Of a stretch of DNA of 64,000 nucleotides, positions 27,796 through 36,771 are shown in pieces (the stretch's first letter is position 1; every line of letters begins with the position of its first letter). A model generated the notes under the pieces. That model saw only the letters and a list, made by a program, of their open reading frames with translations. It was not told the origin of the DNA and searched no databases. The translations under genes were made by a program, and so were the position numbers. Source of the stretch: Bacillus sp. FJAT-49736. Lineage in GTDB: Bacteria; Bacillota; Bacilli; Bacillales; Bacillaceae_C. The stretch lies in NCBI RefSeq assembly GCF_018343615.1, contig NZ_JAGYPI010000001.1, positions 1,134,960 to 1,198,959 on the forward strand, given 5' to 3'.

Positions 27796-29100
27796 ATGAC
27801 AAAAGTAACTATTATAGGAGCAGGCAGCTTTTTTACTCATGATATTGTAGTCGATATTTTAAATATTGAAGGAATGGATAAGGGCGTAATCGGATTAGTA
27901 GATATTGACGAAAAACGCTTGGAAATCGCCCATCGATTGGTTGAAAAAATCATACAGGTCACAGGGAAGAACTGGAGTGTTGTTTCATCGGTGAATAGGC
28001 GGGAAGTTTTACCTGGATCTAATTTTGTGATCAATCAAATAGAGGTTGCCGGATTATCAACTGTAAAACTGGAGTATGAAATTCCGCTTAAATATGGGGT
28101 AAATCAATGTATTGGCGATACCATGGGACCAGGAGGTCTTTTTAAAACCTTGCGCACATTACCTGCATGGCGAGACATTGTAGCTGATATAAACGAATTA
28201 TGTCCGGAAACGGTCATCTTAAATTACACCAACCCAATGTCTGCAGTGACATTGGCGACAACCCGATTGACAGATAACCCGGTGGTAGGTCTTTGCCATT
28301 CGATTCAAAACACATCAAGGCAGCTCGCTAGTTATTTGGATGTCCCATATGAGGAATTAAAATGGAAAGCAGCAGGCATCAACCATATGTCGTGGTTCTT
28401 AGAGCTAATTCATAATGGCAAAGATATGTATCCTGTCCTAAAAGATAAAATAGCCAATAATCCTGATTTATTAGCAAAAGATCCTGTGCGTTTGGATGCC
28501 ATGAAATATTTGGGAAGCTTTGTATCCGAATCCAGCGGTCACTTTTCCGAATATATTCCTTACTACCGGAAACGTCAGGATTTGATAGATAAACATTGCA
28601 GTGCCGGATATAACGGTGCAACAGGGTTTTATGCCAATAACTGGCCAGCATGGAGAAAAGAAAGTGATGAAAGTATTTTAAAGATATTATCTGGCGAAAG
28701 CGAGATCAAACTGGAATCCAGTAATGAATATGCGGCTACGATCATTGAGGCAATGGTCAAAAATACCCCAAAGGTAATTTACGGAAATGTTCCAAACAAA
28801 GGGCTTATTGAAAATTTGCCATCTTATGGGGTAGTAGAAGTCGCATGTATGGTGGATCAGAACGGTGTACAGCCATGTCAGTTTGGAAAGCTTCCTGAAC
28901 ATCTAGCGGCATTATGCCGGAGTAATATGGCATTTTTCGATTTAGCTGTACAAGCCGTATTGGAAAATGATAAGGAAAAGGCATTTTATGCCCTGACAGT
29001 TGACCCGCTGACATCTGCCGTTTGTTCCTTGGCGGAAATTAGGGATATGTTTGATGAGTTATTTGAAGCTGAGCGCGAGTATATTGGAGATTTAAGATAA
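27796..29100 (+). CDS. melA: Glycoside hydrolase family 4 enzyme, probable alpha-galactosidase
   Basis: 434 residues. The N-terminal NAD-binding G-A-G-S-F-F (8-13) and the N-Y-T-N-P-M segment (143-148) mark GH4, whose members hydrolyse glycosides through an NAD- and Mn-dependent redox mechanism. The metal Cys lies in C167-H168-S169; published GH4 signatures assign C-H-S to alpha-galactosidases and C-D-M-P or C-N-(V/I)-P to phospho-glycosidases. The G-I-N-H motif (194-197) gives another ligand. No signal peptide, so it acts on imported sugar. First gene of the operon with an ABC importer and a kinase. Confidence 0.9.
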   Translation: MTKVTIIGAGSFFTHDIVVDILNIEGMDKGVIGLVDIDEKRLEIAHRLVEKIIQVTGKNWSVVSSVNRREVLPGSNFVINQIEVAGLSTVKLEYEIPLKYGVNQCIGDTMGPGGLFKTLRTLPAWRDIVADINELCPETVILNYTNPMSAVTLATTRLTDNPVVGLCHSIQNTSRQLASYLDVPYEELKWKAAGINHMSWFLELIHNGKDMYPVLKDKIANNPDLLAKDPVRLDAMKYLGSFVSESSGHFSEYIPYYRKRQDLIDKHCSAGYNGATGFYANNWPAWRKESDESILKILSGESEIKLESSNEYAATIIEAMVKNTPKVIYGNVPNKGLIENLPSYGVVEVACMVDQNGVQPCQFGKLPEHLAALCRSNMAFFDLAVQAVLENDKEKAFYALTVDPLTSAVCSLAEIRDMFDELFEAEREYIGDLR

Positions 29101-29155
29101 TGATCCAAACAGTAGGAATTTATAACTACAAAAAGCAGAAAAGAGGGGAATTCAT

Positions 29156-30427
29156 TTGAAAAGAGTAAAAGTAATATGGATTATAGCCTTGATGTTTTTA
29201 CTTCCATTGTCAGCATGCAGCAACAGTAGCTCATCTAACAATGGTTCAAGTGATGGAAAAGTAACATTGACGTGGTGGAGTCATGATGGACCGGCTTTTG
29301 TTAAGGCGAATAAAAAATTTATTAAGGATTACGAAGCAGCAAACCCCAATATAAAAATTAATCTGCAAATTTACCCATATGATGCTTTCGTTCAAAAGAT
29401 TAAAGCTGCATATGCATCTAAGAATCCACCTGATATGGCCCAGGTATTTGGCAACTGGGTACCACAATATACGAAAAATGATTTACTTTCTCCAGTGCCT
29501 AATGACATGAAAGATTGGGTGAAATCCAATTTTTATGAACCAGCTTTAGGTGCGTACACGCATAATGAAGTCCCTTATGGAATTCCACAGGAATTTAATA
29601 TTGAAAATGGCGGTGTATTAGCCAATCCGGACATGTTCCAAAAAGCAGGACTGGAATACCCAAAAACTTGGGATGAGTTTATAGCGGATGCCGAAAAACT
29701 TACAGTGACCGAAAACGGAAAAATTAAAGTAAAAGGCTTTGACTTCATTAATACGGACAATATCACATTTACCTTTTTGTCCCTTATTCTTCAACAAAAA
29801 GGAGAATATTGGGATGGCGATAAAATTAACTTTTCTACCCCGGAAGCCGTAAAGGCTATGGAAGAACTTAAAAAATTCGTTACCGATTATAAAGTAACAA
29901 ACTTCCGAGATTTTGGCGGAAAAGAAGATACTACAGATTTGTTTTTCAAGAATAAGGCTGCAATGGTCGTGAGAGGACCTTGGTCGATTGCAGAAGGGAA
30001 GGAAAATTATAATTCTGAGAAGCTAGATTATATTCCGATGCCATCCTTTACGGAAAATCCTCCTTATTTTGCGGCAGAATCCGGATGGGGAGAAATAGTT
30101 GCAAAGAGTAGTAAACATCAAAAGGAAGCATGGAAATTTATTAGGTTTATGACAGAAAAAGAGAACGCAAAATATTTTAATATTACAACGTTTACGGTTC
30201 CAGCAAACAAAGAGGTAGCCGAGGATTCAGAATTTTTGAAAGTCTTACCAAAAATGAAAGCTTCCATAGATGTTCTTCCTCAAGGTAGATTTATTGGAAA
30301 CATAGATACGGATTTCTTAAAGAAAACAATTAGTGATAACTTTCAATTGATTGCAGCGGATAAAATTTCCGTTGAAGATGGCTTGAAGAAAACGGAAACA
30401 ACTATCAATCAAATGTTAGGTAAGTAA
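29156..30427 (+). CDS. Sugar ABC transporter substrate-binding lipoprotein (family 1)
   Basis: 423 residues from a TTG start behind AGAGGGGA. A lipoprotein signal ends in L-S-A-C, followed by a Ser/Asn/Gly linker and a two-lobed binding-protein domain opening V-T-L-T-W-W-S-H-D-G. F-F-K-N-K-A-A-M-V-V-R-G-P-W near residue 265 is the family signature. It should deliver an oligosaccharide, probably an alpha-galactoside, to the permeases downstream. A hairpin after it would favour more binding protein than permease. Confidence 0.93.
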   Translation: MKRVKVIWIIALMFLLPLSACSNSSSSNNGSSDGKVTLTWWSHDGPAFVKANKKFIKDYEAANPNIKINLQIYPYDAFVQKIKAAYASKNPPDMAQVFGNWVPQYTKNDLLSPVPNDMKDWVKSNFYEPALGAYTHNEVPYGIPQEFNIENGGVLANPDMFQKAGLEYPKTWDEFIADAEKLTVTENGKIKVKGFDFINTDNITFTFLSLILQQKGEYWDGDKINFSTPEAVKAMEELKKFVTDYKVTNFRDFGGKEDTTDLFFKNKAAMVVRGPWSIAEGKENYNSEKLDYIPMPSFTENPPYFAAESGWGEIVAKSSKHQKEAWKFIRFMTEKENAKYFNITTFTVPANKEVAEDSEFLKVLPKMKASIDVLPQGRFIGNIDTDFLKKTISDNFQLIAADKISVEDGLKKTETTINQMLGK

Positions 30428-30489
30428 TAGAGTAATCTAAATGGCCGGTATATCATGCTTGGTAGAACCACCTAATTACGGTGTAAAAC

Positions 30490-30509
30490 GAGGGGTACCA
30501 TTACCCCTC
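30490..30509 (+). other. Intercistronic hairpin after the binding-protein gene
   Basis: GAGGGGTA pairs with TACCCCTC around CCAT. No T-run follows, so it probably stabilises the upstream mRNA end rather than terminating. Confidence 0.65.
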
Positions 30510-30579
30510 ATTTCGCCGGATCCGTTTGTTTGTTAGTTAACTGGAGAAAGACGATTAATGTAAGCAATGGGGGATAGCG

Positions 30580-31530
30580 ATGTCATCAATTCCTAAATCA
30601 ACACTAACTAGTTCATCTATAGAATTTAAGAATAAGAAACGTAGAAAAACATCCCAAAGTAAGGCTCAGAAGCACTTTGTTTTCTTCTCTTTGACACCAA
30701 TCATGATTGTTTTCTTAATTTTCTCGGCAATCCCCATTGTTTGGGGGTTGGTTTTATCCTTTTATCAATATAATCCACTGCAGGAGCATTCTCCATTTGT
30801 AGGTTTAAAGAATTATTTGGATCTATTAAAAGATGATGTCTTTATTAAATCCTTCTGGAATACCTTTAAATTTGTGATCATTGCGGTTCCCGCAAATATC
30901 GTTTTAACTTTAATGATTGCCATTGGTATCAATCGAATTAGAAGTAAACTTTTCCGAAATTTATTTCGGACCGTTTTCTTTTTGCCATGTATTGCCCCTT
31001 TAGCGGGTTCGGCAGTGGTATGGTCAACGATGTTTAATAAGGATACAGGACTTTTCAATGTTCTGCTAAATGCTTTACATATACCTGGAGTCGATTGGCT
31101 CACGGATCCATCTATAGCCATGTACTCTGTTATTGCAATGACACTTTGGGCGGATATGGGCTTTAATATAGTACTTTTTATGGCAGGCTTAGATTCCATT
31201 CCAAAAATGTTTTATGAGGCAGCAGAATTGGATGGTGCCAATCGCTGGAAGACCTTTTGGAATATTACGGTTCCGCTTTTAAGTAGAACATCTCTTTTTG
31301 TAACCATAATGACTTGTCTTTCCTATTTCCAAATGTTCCCTCAATTTCAAATTCTAACGAATGGAGAACCTCAGAATGAAACGAGGGTCCTAGCCTTAAG
31401 CATCTATGATCACGCTTTTACTTATATGAATATGGGGTACGCATCCGCAATCGCATCGGTACTGTTTGTCATCATCTTGATTATTACGATTCTTCAGCTG
31501 AAATTAGGAAAATCTCAGTGGGAATATTAG
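30580..31530 (+). CDS. Sugar ABC transporter permease (MalF/UgpA type)
   Basis: 316 residues with a basic N-terminal tail and six membrane helices. The E-A-A loop that contacts the ATPase reads Y-E-A-A-E-L-D-G-A-N-R-W-K-T-F-W-N-I-T-V-P near residue 210. Pairs with the next permease, 10 bases on. No ATPase gene is present; CUT1 importers in bacilli commonly share an MsmX-type ATPase encoded elsewhere. Confidence 0.93.
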   Translation: MSSIPKSTLTSSSIEFKNKKRRKTSQSKAQKHFVFFSLTPIMIVFLIFSAIPIVWGLVLSFYQYNPLQEHSPFVGLKNYLDLLKDDVFIKSFWNTFKFVIIAVPANIVLTLMIAIGINRIRSKLFRNLFRTVFFLPCIAPLAGSAVVWSTMFNKDTGLFNVLLNALHIPGVDWLTDPSIAMYSVIAMTLWADMGFNIVLFMAGLDSIPKMFYEAAELDGANRWKTFWNITVPLLSRTSLFVTIMTCLSYFQMFPQFQILTNGEPQNETRVLALSIYDHAFTYMNMGYASAIASVLFVIILIITILQLKLGKSQWEY

Positions 31531-31540
31531 GGGGGACATT

Positions 31541-32365
31541 ATGAAAAGGAAACTGGATATTCCATATATTATTCTGTTTGTATTGGTGTCGATTGGTGCC
31601 GTTATTATGTTTCTTCCATACCTTTGGATGGTTCTGTCCTCCTTGAAAGGAAATCATGAGATTCTTTCAGGTTCGACTAATATCATTCCAAAAAGTATCA
31701 CCTTTGAAGGGTACAAGACGGTTTTTAAAGACGCACCATTTGTAAGATGGCTAATTAATAGTTTAATATCTTCCACACTTGTAACAGTGGCCACACTATT
31801 TACAAGTGCATTAGCAGGTTATATTTTTGCCAAATTCAAATTCAGAGGGAAAAAGCTTTCCTTTTTGCTCATATTGGCAACCATGATGGTTCCATTCCAG
31901 GTCATTATGATTCCCAGATATTTAATAGTTTCTGATTTAGGATTAATTAATAATCTACTAGCCTTGATTATTCCAAATCTAATAAGCGGTTTTGGCATTT
32001 TTCTAGCAAAGCAATTTATTGAATCTATTCCCAATGATTTAATTGAAGCGGCAAGGATTGATGGAGCAGGGGAGTTCCGAACTTTCTGGAGCTTGATCCT
32101 GCCTCAGATAAAACCAGCATTATCTGCTGTAGGTATTTTTACTTTTATGGCAACATGGAATGATTACTTATGGCCACTAATTGTCTTAAACGATCTAGAT
32201 AAAATGACTGTTCCACTGGCATTGGTCTTTTTTAACGGACAACATATTGTGAATTATAATGTGGTCATGTCTGCCGGCGTATTAATCATGATTCCGGTTG
32301 TCATTGTATTTTTAGTGTTCCAGCGCCAATTCATTAAAGGGATGACCATGACTGGAATGAAGTAA
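31541..32365 (+). CDS. Sugar ABC transporter permease (MalG/UgpE type)
   Basis: 274 residues, six helices, with the E-A-A loop I-E-A-A-R-I-D-G-A-G-E-F-R-T-F-W near residue 170. Second half of the membrane channel of the importer. The following 129 bases before the kinase hold no gene I can support. Confidence 0.93.
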   Translation: MKRKLDIPYIILFVLVSIGAVIMFLPYLWMVLSSLKGNHEILSGSTNIIPKSITFEGYKTVFKDAPFVRWLINSLISSTLVTVATLFTSALAGYIFAKFKFRGKKLSFLLILATMMVPFQVIMIPRYLIVSDLGLINNLLALIIPNLISGFGIFLAKQFIESIPNDLIEAARIDGAGEFRTFWSLILPQIKPALSAVGIFTFMATWNDYLWPLIVLNDLDKMTVPLALVFFNGQHIVNYNVVMSAGVLIMIPVVIVFLVFQRQFIKGMTMTGMK

Positions 32366-32494
32366 GACAGGAAGTGTGACGAGAGAAAAAAGGGGAAATT
32401 GTTCTTAGCATCGCAGCCGTTGTCGCCACCTTGCTTATTGAGGGTACAATCAGACTTTAACTAGATTCTTCAAAAATACTAGGAGGATAGACTT

Positions 32495-33430
32495 GTGGGG
32501 AAAAGCATTTTTGTTTTAGGAGAATTGAATGTGGATTTAATTTTTTCCGGAGAAAATATCACTCCAGAATGGAATAGAGAAAAGCTGGTAGATCAATTCG
32601 AACAGGTTTTGGGTTCCTCTTCGGCAATTACGGCCTGTGTTTTGGCGGGGCTTGGTCACCACGTTTCTTTTGTAGGGGTAGTGGGGGATGACCCATTTGG
32701 TCATTTTTGTATGGACCAGCTGGAAGCAAAGGGTGTTAATACAGACTATATAACGGTTGTCCCTGAATTAAAAACCGGGGTGACACTATCCTTAACTACA
32801 ACAAACGACCGAGCTTTATTAACATTTATGGGCGCTATTTCAAAATTAACGAAAGAATATTTGCCGGTGAATTTATATGAAATGGCCGATCATATTCATT
32901 TTGGTTCGTACTATCTACAGCAAGATATCCGGTCGCAATGGAGAGAAATTTTTGCCGAGGCAAAAAAACATCATATCAGTACATCCTTCGATACTGGTTG
33001 GGATCCTAACAATCAGTGGTATAAAGATGATTTATTGGAATTACTTGAGTTTACAGATCTATTTATTCCTAGTGAAGAAGAGTTGTTTCATATTTTAAAT
33101 ATCCATAATGTAACGGATATAAAGGCACATCTTCCTGAAAAACGCGGGATGGTAGCAATAAAAAGAGGGGGAAACGGTTCGCTCTTAATCGATCATAATG
33201 CCAATTACACAAGTGCTGAGGCATATAAAGTAAATCCGATGGATACCACTGGAGCCGGTGATTCTTTTAATGCGGGATTAATAACGGGCTTTTTGCAAAA
33301 CAAACGTGGAAAAGAGCTTCTCCAGTTTGCCAATGCTTGTGGCGCATTGGCAACTTTAAGAATCGGCGGGGCGACTACGGTTCCTTCTTTGGAAGAGGTT
33401 CTCCACTTTCAAAACAGGTTTGCACAATAG
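32495..33430 (+). CDS. PfkB family carbohydrate kinase
   Basis: 311 residues from a GTG behind AGGAGGA. The ribokinase fold is shown by G-E-L-N-V-D-L at the start, G-V-V-G-D-D-P-F-G near residue 65 and the catalytic signature D-T-T-G-A-G-D-S-F-N-A-G near 250, where the last Asp is the base. It phosphorylates a sugar or related hydroxyl compound with ATP. Fifth gene of the alpha-galactoside operon, so it may act on a product of the GH4 reaction; the sugar is not certain. Confidence 0.9.
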   Translation: MGKSIFVLGELNVDLIFSGENITPEWNREKLVDQFEQVLGSSSAITACVLAGLGHHVSFVGVVGDDPFGHFCMDQLEAKGVNTDYITVVPELKTGVTLSLTTTNDRALLTFMGAISKLTKEYLPVNLYEMADHIHFGSYYLQQDIRSQWREIFAEAKKHHISTSFDTGWDPNNQWYKDDLLELLEFTDLFIPSEEELFHILNIHNVTDIKAHLPEKRGMVAIKRGGNGSLLIDHNANYTSAEAYKVNPMDTTGAGDSFNAGLITGFLQNKRGKELLQFANACGALATLRIGGATTVPSLEEVLHFQNRFAQ

Positions 33431-33464
33431 TAAACCGAAAATGGGAAGACATCATAAGGAGTGG

Positions 33465-33481
33465 TAACCTTTTCAAGGTTA
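33465..33481. promoter_or_regulatory. Palindrome before the GntR gene, possible operator
   Basis: TAACCTTTTCAAGGTTA has 7-bp arms around TTC, 40 bases before the regulator start. It lacks a T-run, so an operator is likelier than a terminator. Confidence 0.45.
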
Positions 33482-33520
33482 TAGATAATATTTGAAAAGC
33501 TACCATAAAAGGAGTTAAAC

Positions 33521-34240
33521 ATGGTCAAGATTGATTCACGAATTCCACTATATTATCAATTAATGGATATATTAGTAGAAAAAATGGATTCAGGAGAGCT
33601 GAAAGAGAATGATCAGTTGCCTTCAGAGCGCGAATTATGTGATTCCTACCAGGTCAGCCGCACAACCGTTAGGCAAACAATGCAGGAATTGGAAAAGCAA
33701 AGGTATATTTATAAAATTCACGGGAGGGGAACGTTCGTTTCACCAAGAACGTATAGCCAAAGTCTGGTGAAATTCTACAGCTTTACGGAAGAGATGAAAA
33801 AATTGAACAAACAACCGACAACAAAAGTTGTTTCATTTGAAAAAATCCTTTGCGATAAAAAGATCGCTAAAGTCGTGAATTTGATGGTGGATAGCGAAAT
33901 ATTCAAGATTATCCGACTTCGGCTTGCTGACGGTGAACCGATGCTGTACGAAACATCTTATATTCCTGTCCAATATTTTCCCAACCTCTCACCTGAAGAA
34001 TTGGAACAGACACCGTTGTATGAAGTATTCCGTTCCCAGTATAACGTGAAAATATCTAGTGCCAGGGAAAGCTTTAAAGCTGTAAGCGCCAATAAGGTGG
34101 AAGCAGATATGTTAATGATTAAGGAAGATTTTCCATGCCTGTTGTTGGAACGAATTACATACAGCCCATCTGCAGTGATTGAATACACCGTTTCGATAGC
34201 TAGGGGAGATAAATTCACCTATACGGTGGAACTAAAATAG
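33521..34240 (+). CDS. GntR family (HutC/UTRA) transcriptional regulator
   Basis: 239 residues. The winged helix-turn-helix at about 5-72 reads P-L-Y-Y-Q-L, L-P-S-E-R-E-L, Y-Q-V-S-R-T-T-V-R-Q and G-R-G-T-F-V; the UTRA ligand-binding domain follows (L-Y-E-T-S-Y-I-P, L-L-E-R-I-T-Y, Y-T-V-S-I-A-R-G-D). HutC-type members sense sugar or amino-sugar phosphates and repress nearby catabolic genes. Last gene of the operon, so it is the likely local regulator; the 29-bp repeats at 27463 are a candidate target. Confidence 0.93.
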   Translation: MVKIDSRIPLYYQLMDILVEKMDSGELKENDQLPSERELCDSYQVSRTTVRQTMQELEKQRYIYKIHGRGTFVSPRTYSQSLVKFYSFTEEMKKLNKQPTTKVVSFEKILCDKKIAKVVNLMVDSEIFKIIRLRLADGEPMLYETSYIPVQYFPNLSPEELEQTPLYEVFRSQYNVKISSARESFKAVSANKVEADMLMIKEDFPCLLLERITYSPSAVIEYTVSIARGDKFTYTVELK

Positions 34241-34398
34241 GGGCTGTACGAATTTCTATTTTGTTCTGCTGGATTAAAATTAAAAAACGTTTGTGGAAGA
34301 AGTTTCAGACTAGTCGTTTGCCTATCTATGTAAGATTATAAAATTTAAAAACAAATAAAGTCAGGGAACACTTAATGAGATATAAATTAAATCAAATG

Positions 34399-34418
34399 AA
34401 CCTTCATTTTGAAGGTTT
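34399..34418 (+). terminator. Rho-independent terminator of the alpha-galactoside operon
   Basis: AACCTTC pairs with GAAGGTT around ATTTT, followed by TTTT. Short but well formed. Confidence 0.65.
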
Positions 34419-34699
34419 TTTGTTTGCATATTATTATTATGGTTTCTGAATCCTTCATATCATTCGCTTACCCATATGTTGCAGAATCCTTACATAAGCA
34501 AGAGATTAGATGGTTATATGAAGCTTTTTACAATCAAATAGGGATGCTCATTGAAGATTACGAACAAATTTATAGCTCTTGGTTCTTCTTTCACGGTTCA
34601 AGTTTGTACGAAAGCAAATTAGTGAAAATTTTATTAACTGTTTAAATGATATTTCTGTTCTAGCCTGACCACCGGTTTCTTTAGGTAAAAACGAGTAAA

Positions 34700-34760
34700 T
34701 TAAAAAACGATGACCGGGACATACTGTATTAACAAAAATTTGATCTTTTGTTAATTCCAA
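34700..34760 (-). pseudogene. Possible relic of a short-chain dehydrogenase
   Basis: Read on the minus strand, 34760 leftward gives E-L-T-K-D-Q-I-F-V-N-T-V-C-P-G, which matches the region after the active site of short-chain dehydrogenases (I-x-V-N-x-V-x-P-G). Nothing of the family can be followed on either side: the plus-strand NhaC relic starts next to it. A frame at 34409-34645 on the plus strand is not recognisable. Confidence 0.35.
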
Positions 34761-34761
34761 A

Positions 34762-35253
34762 CTAGGTATGGGATGGCTGGGACTTGGCGATCATCGCCAT
34801 CATCATTGATGGTATCGTTGAATTGATGAAATATTATGGTGGGATTCAATATCTTCTAGAAAAGGTTACGTCTAGGGTGAAAAGCAAAAAAGGGGGAGAA
34901 GCAGGCATTTCAGCACTAGTAAGTTTGGAAGATATCGCCACTGCCAATAATACTATTTCAATTGTTGCGGCCGGCCCAATTGCCAAAAAGCTCACGGAGG
35001 AATATGATATTGATCCGAGAAGAACAGCCAGTCTTCTCGACATCTTTTCATCTGCATTTCAGGGTATAGTGCCATATGGTGGACAATTCCTTGTTGTCGC
35101 AAGTCTTGCGAAAATTTCACCAGTGGCAATTATGCCTTACAGCTTCTACTCTATATAATGCTTGTGTGTTGGATATTAGCAATAGCCTTTGGTATTCCAA
35201 AATTTAAAAATATAACTAAAAATGAAGTAAATCCTAAATCTAGCTCGATGTAA
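34762..35253 (+). pseudogene. Relic of an NhaC-type Na+/H+ antiporter (C-terminal part)
   Basis: The longest frame, 34784-35158, gives I-V-E-L-M-K-Y-Y-G-G-I, D-I-A-T-A-N-N-T, G-P-I-A-K, I-D-P-R-R-T-A-S-L-L-D-I-F-S-S and G-I-V-P-Y-G-G-Q, typical of the C-terminal third of NhaC antiporters. The N-terminal two thirds are absent. Upstream, G-M-G-W-L-G continues the similarity in another frame, and after the stop at 35156 the sequence resumes as M-L-V-C-W-I-L-A-I-A-F-G-I-P-K in a shifted frame to 35253, consistent with a TA insertion. So it is truncated and frameshifted at least once. Confidence 0.8.
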
Positions 35254-35269
35254 GGATTAATAAAATGGG

Positions 35270-35303
35270 GCAGGTAATTTAATATAAATTATCTGCTACG
35301 TTT
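35270..35303 (+). terminator. Probable terminator after the NhaC relic
   Basis: GCAGGTAATTTA pairs with TAAATTATCTGC (one G-T pair) around ATA, then TACGTTTT. The weak T-run makes it uncertain. Confidence 0.5.
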
Positions 35304-35494
35304 TAATGTTCTCATTATTACTCAAATTCAGTTTTTTCTACTTTGGTTATAGCATAAGTATATAATATTTTGTGCTAAAATAGATTGTAATACAGAAATT
35401 ACTATACTGATGAAAACAAAGAATATTGGGTACATTAATTGACAAGTAATGGTACGGGAATATAATACATAATTAATTCGGGGGAGTGAAATTC

Positions 35495-36619
35495 ATGAGT
35501 GACAAAAATACTACCTCACTTCAATGGGACAAGGATTTGGATGAACTATTAAAGAAAATGGGCATGGAAGGTAGTCCAATAGATGTCATACATTCTAAAT
35601 TAGAGGCGGAATTTAAGGACAAGCTGTATATCGGTTTTTTCGGTTCCCCTGGAGCGGGAAAATCTACCCTGATGAACAAGATAGCTGGGAAGAAGCTTGC
35701 TGATGCTGGAGTGAAGCCTGGTGTAAAGCTAACGGAATTTGCATGGGGAGAGAATGATTCAATAATTTTTACGGATCTTCCAGGTTTCGGTGGAATTCCT
35801 GAGGAACACGGTTATGAAAATTATTGGGATGAATATGAAATAGATAAATTTGATGTGTTGATTTGCATTTTTGAATCCAAATTGAATGAAATGGATGTAA
35901 CATTCTTCAAAAGAGCCATTGATTTAGGTAAAAAAGTTATTTTTGTAAGAAGCAAATCGGATGCTATTTATGATGAAGAAATACCCGTTTCAGAATTAAA
36001 AAAGGAAATTGAAGAGGAATTTATTAAAAAGGTGTTTGGGAAAGAGTTTTCATTATTATTTGTTAGTTCCAAGACTGGGGAAGGGATTGATGAGTTGTTA
36101 TTTGAAATCTCCAGCCAGCTGGATGAGCAGTTGAAGGAAAAATTTTTTCGTAATGCAAAAAGCTATTCAGAGTCCTTTCTTAGGTATAAAGAAAAAGCCT
36201 CGTTAAAGACTGTTTTGCTTTTTTCCACTCTTTCAGCGGGAACTGGCGCTATAATGATCCCAGGAATAGGTGCAGCAATAGATATACCTTCTACTATAAA
36301 AATGGTGAAAGAAATTGGTCGAAACTTTGGATTATCAGAAAAGAGAATTAGCCTGTTGGAAAGTAAAGCATCCAGTGATTTGAAAAAATACAATTTAATC
36401 ATTTCCACTTTAAGAAATGTCGGTAAGGAAATAGTGATAAAATACGTTGTGGAAAATGCCGGTAAAGAAGCGTTGAAGAATGTAACCAAATTAATTCCTA
36501 TTATAGGTGCTGGTGCAGGATTTGCGCTTACCTATAATGTTGGCAAAAATACCATTAAATCTTGTAGTGAATTAGCACATGAGATTATGAGAATTGAGCT
36601 TGAGGAGCACTATAAGTAA
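35495..36619 (+). CDS. IRG-like dynamin-superfamily GTPase with hydrophobic C-terminal segment
   Basis: 374 residues from the ATG at 35495, eight bases after CGGGGGAG. The GTPase domain has G1 G-S-P-G-A-G-K-S (50-57), G3 D-L-P-G-F-G-G (94-100) and a G4-like S-K-S-D (153-156). After about residue 215 come helices and hydrophobic Gly/Ala-rich stretches near 225-255 and 330-350 (T-L-S-A-G-T-G-A-I-M-I-P-G-I-G and L-I-P-I-I-G-A-G-A-G). This resembles bacterial relatives of interferon-inducible (IRG) GTPases, which act at membranes. It lies before a NERD protein. Function unknown; defence or membrane-stress roles are possible. Confidence 0.75.
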   Translation: MSDKNTTSLQWDKDLDELLKKMGMEGSPIDVIHSKLEAEFKDKLYIGFFGSPGAGKSTLMNKIAGKKLADAGVKPGVKLTEFAWGENDSIIFTDLPGFGGIPEEHGYENYWDEYEIDKFDVLICIFESKLNEMDVTFFKRAIDLGKKVIFVRSKSDAIYDEEIPVSELKKEIEEEFIKKVFGKEFSLLFVSSKTGEGIDELLFEISSQLDEQLKEKFFRNAKSYSESFLRYKEKASLKTVLLFSTLSAGTGAIMIPGIGAAIDIPSTIKMVKEIGRNFGLSEKRISLLESKASSDLKKYNLIISTLRNVGKEIVIKYVVENAGKEALKNVTKLIPIIGAGAGFALTYNVGKNTIKSCSELAHEIMRIELEEHYK

Positions 36620-36637
36620 ATAACGTAAATGGTTGTG

Positions 36638-36671
36638 CAGCATTGGTTAATGGACCAGTGCTGTTTTTTTT
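36638..36671 (+). terminator. Rho-independent terminator after the GTPase
   Basis: CAGCATTGGT (36638-36647) pairs with ACCAGTGCTG (36654-36663, one G-T pair) followed by eight T. Confidence 0.92.
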
Positions 36672-36771
36672 GAAACTCAATACATATTTTGCAAAGCATT
36701 GCAACTTTGGAGGATTTTAGATCAAAATGGCGAATTTTGTAATCTGTATAAAAATATAGGGGGGAGATTTA

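Noticed and set aside
32379-32460. Hydrophobic stretch I-V-L-S-I-A-A-V-V-A-T-L-L-I-E between permease and kinase genes
   Set aside because: Only about twenty codons, no start in frame with a ribosome site, and not assignable to a known gene fragment.
34409-34645. 78-codon plus-strand frame after the GntR gene
   Set aside because: It begins inside the operon terminator, has no convincing ribosome site and no recognisable family. It could be a relic, but I cannot support a gene.
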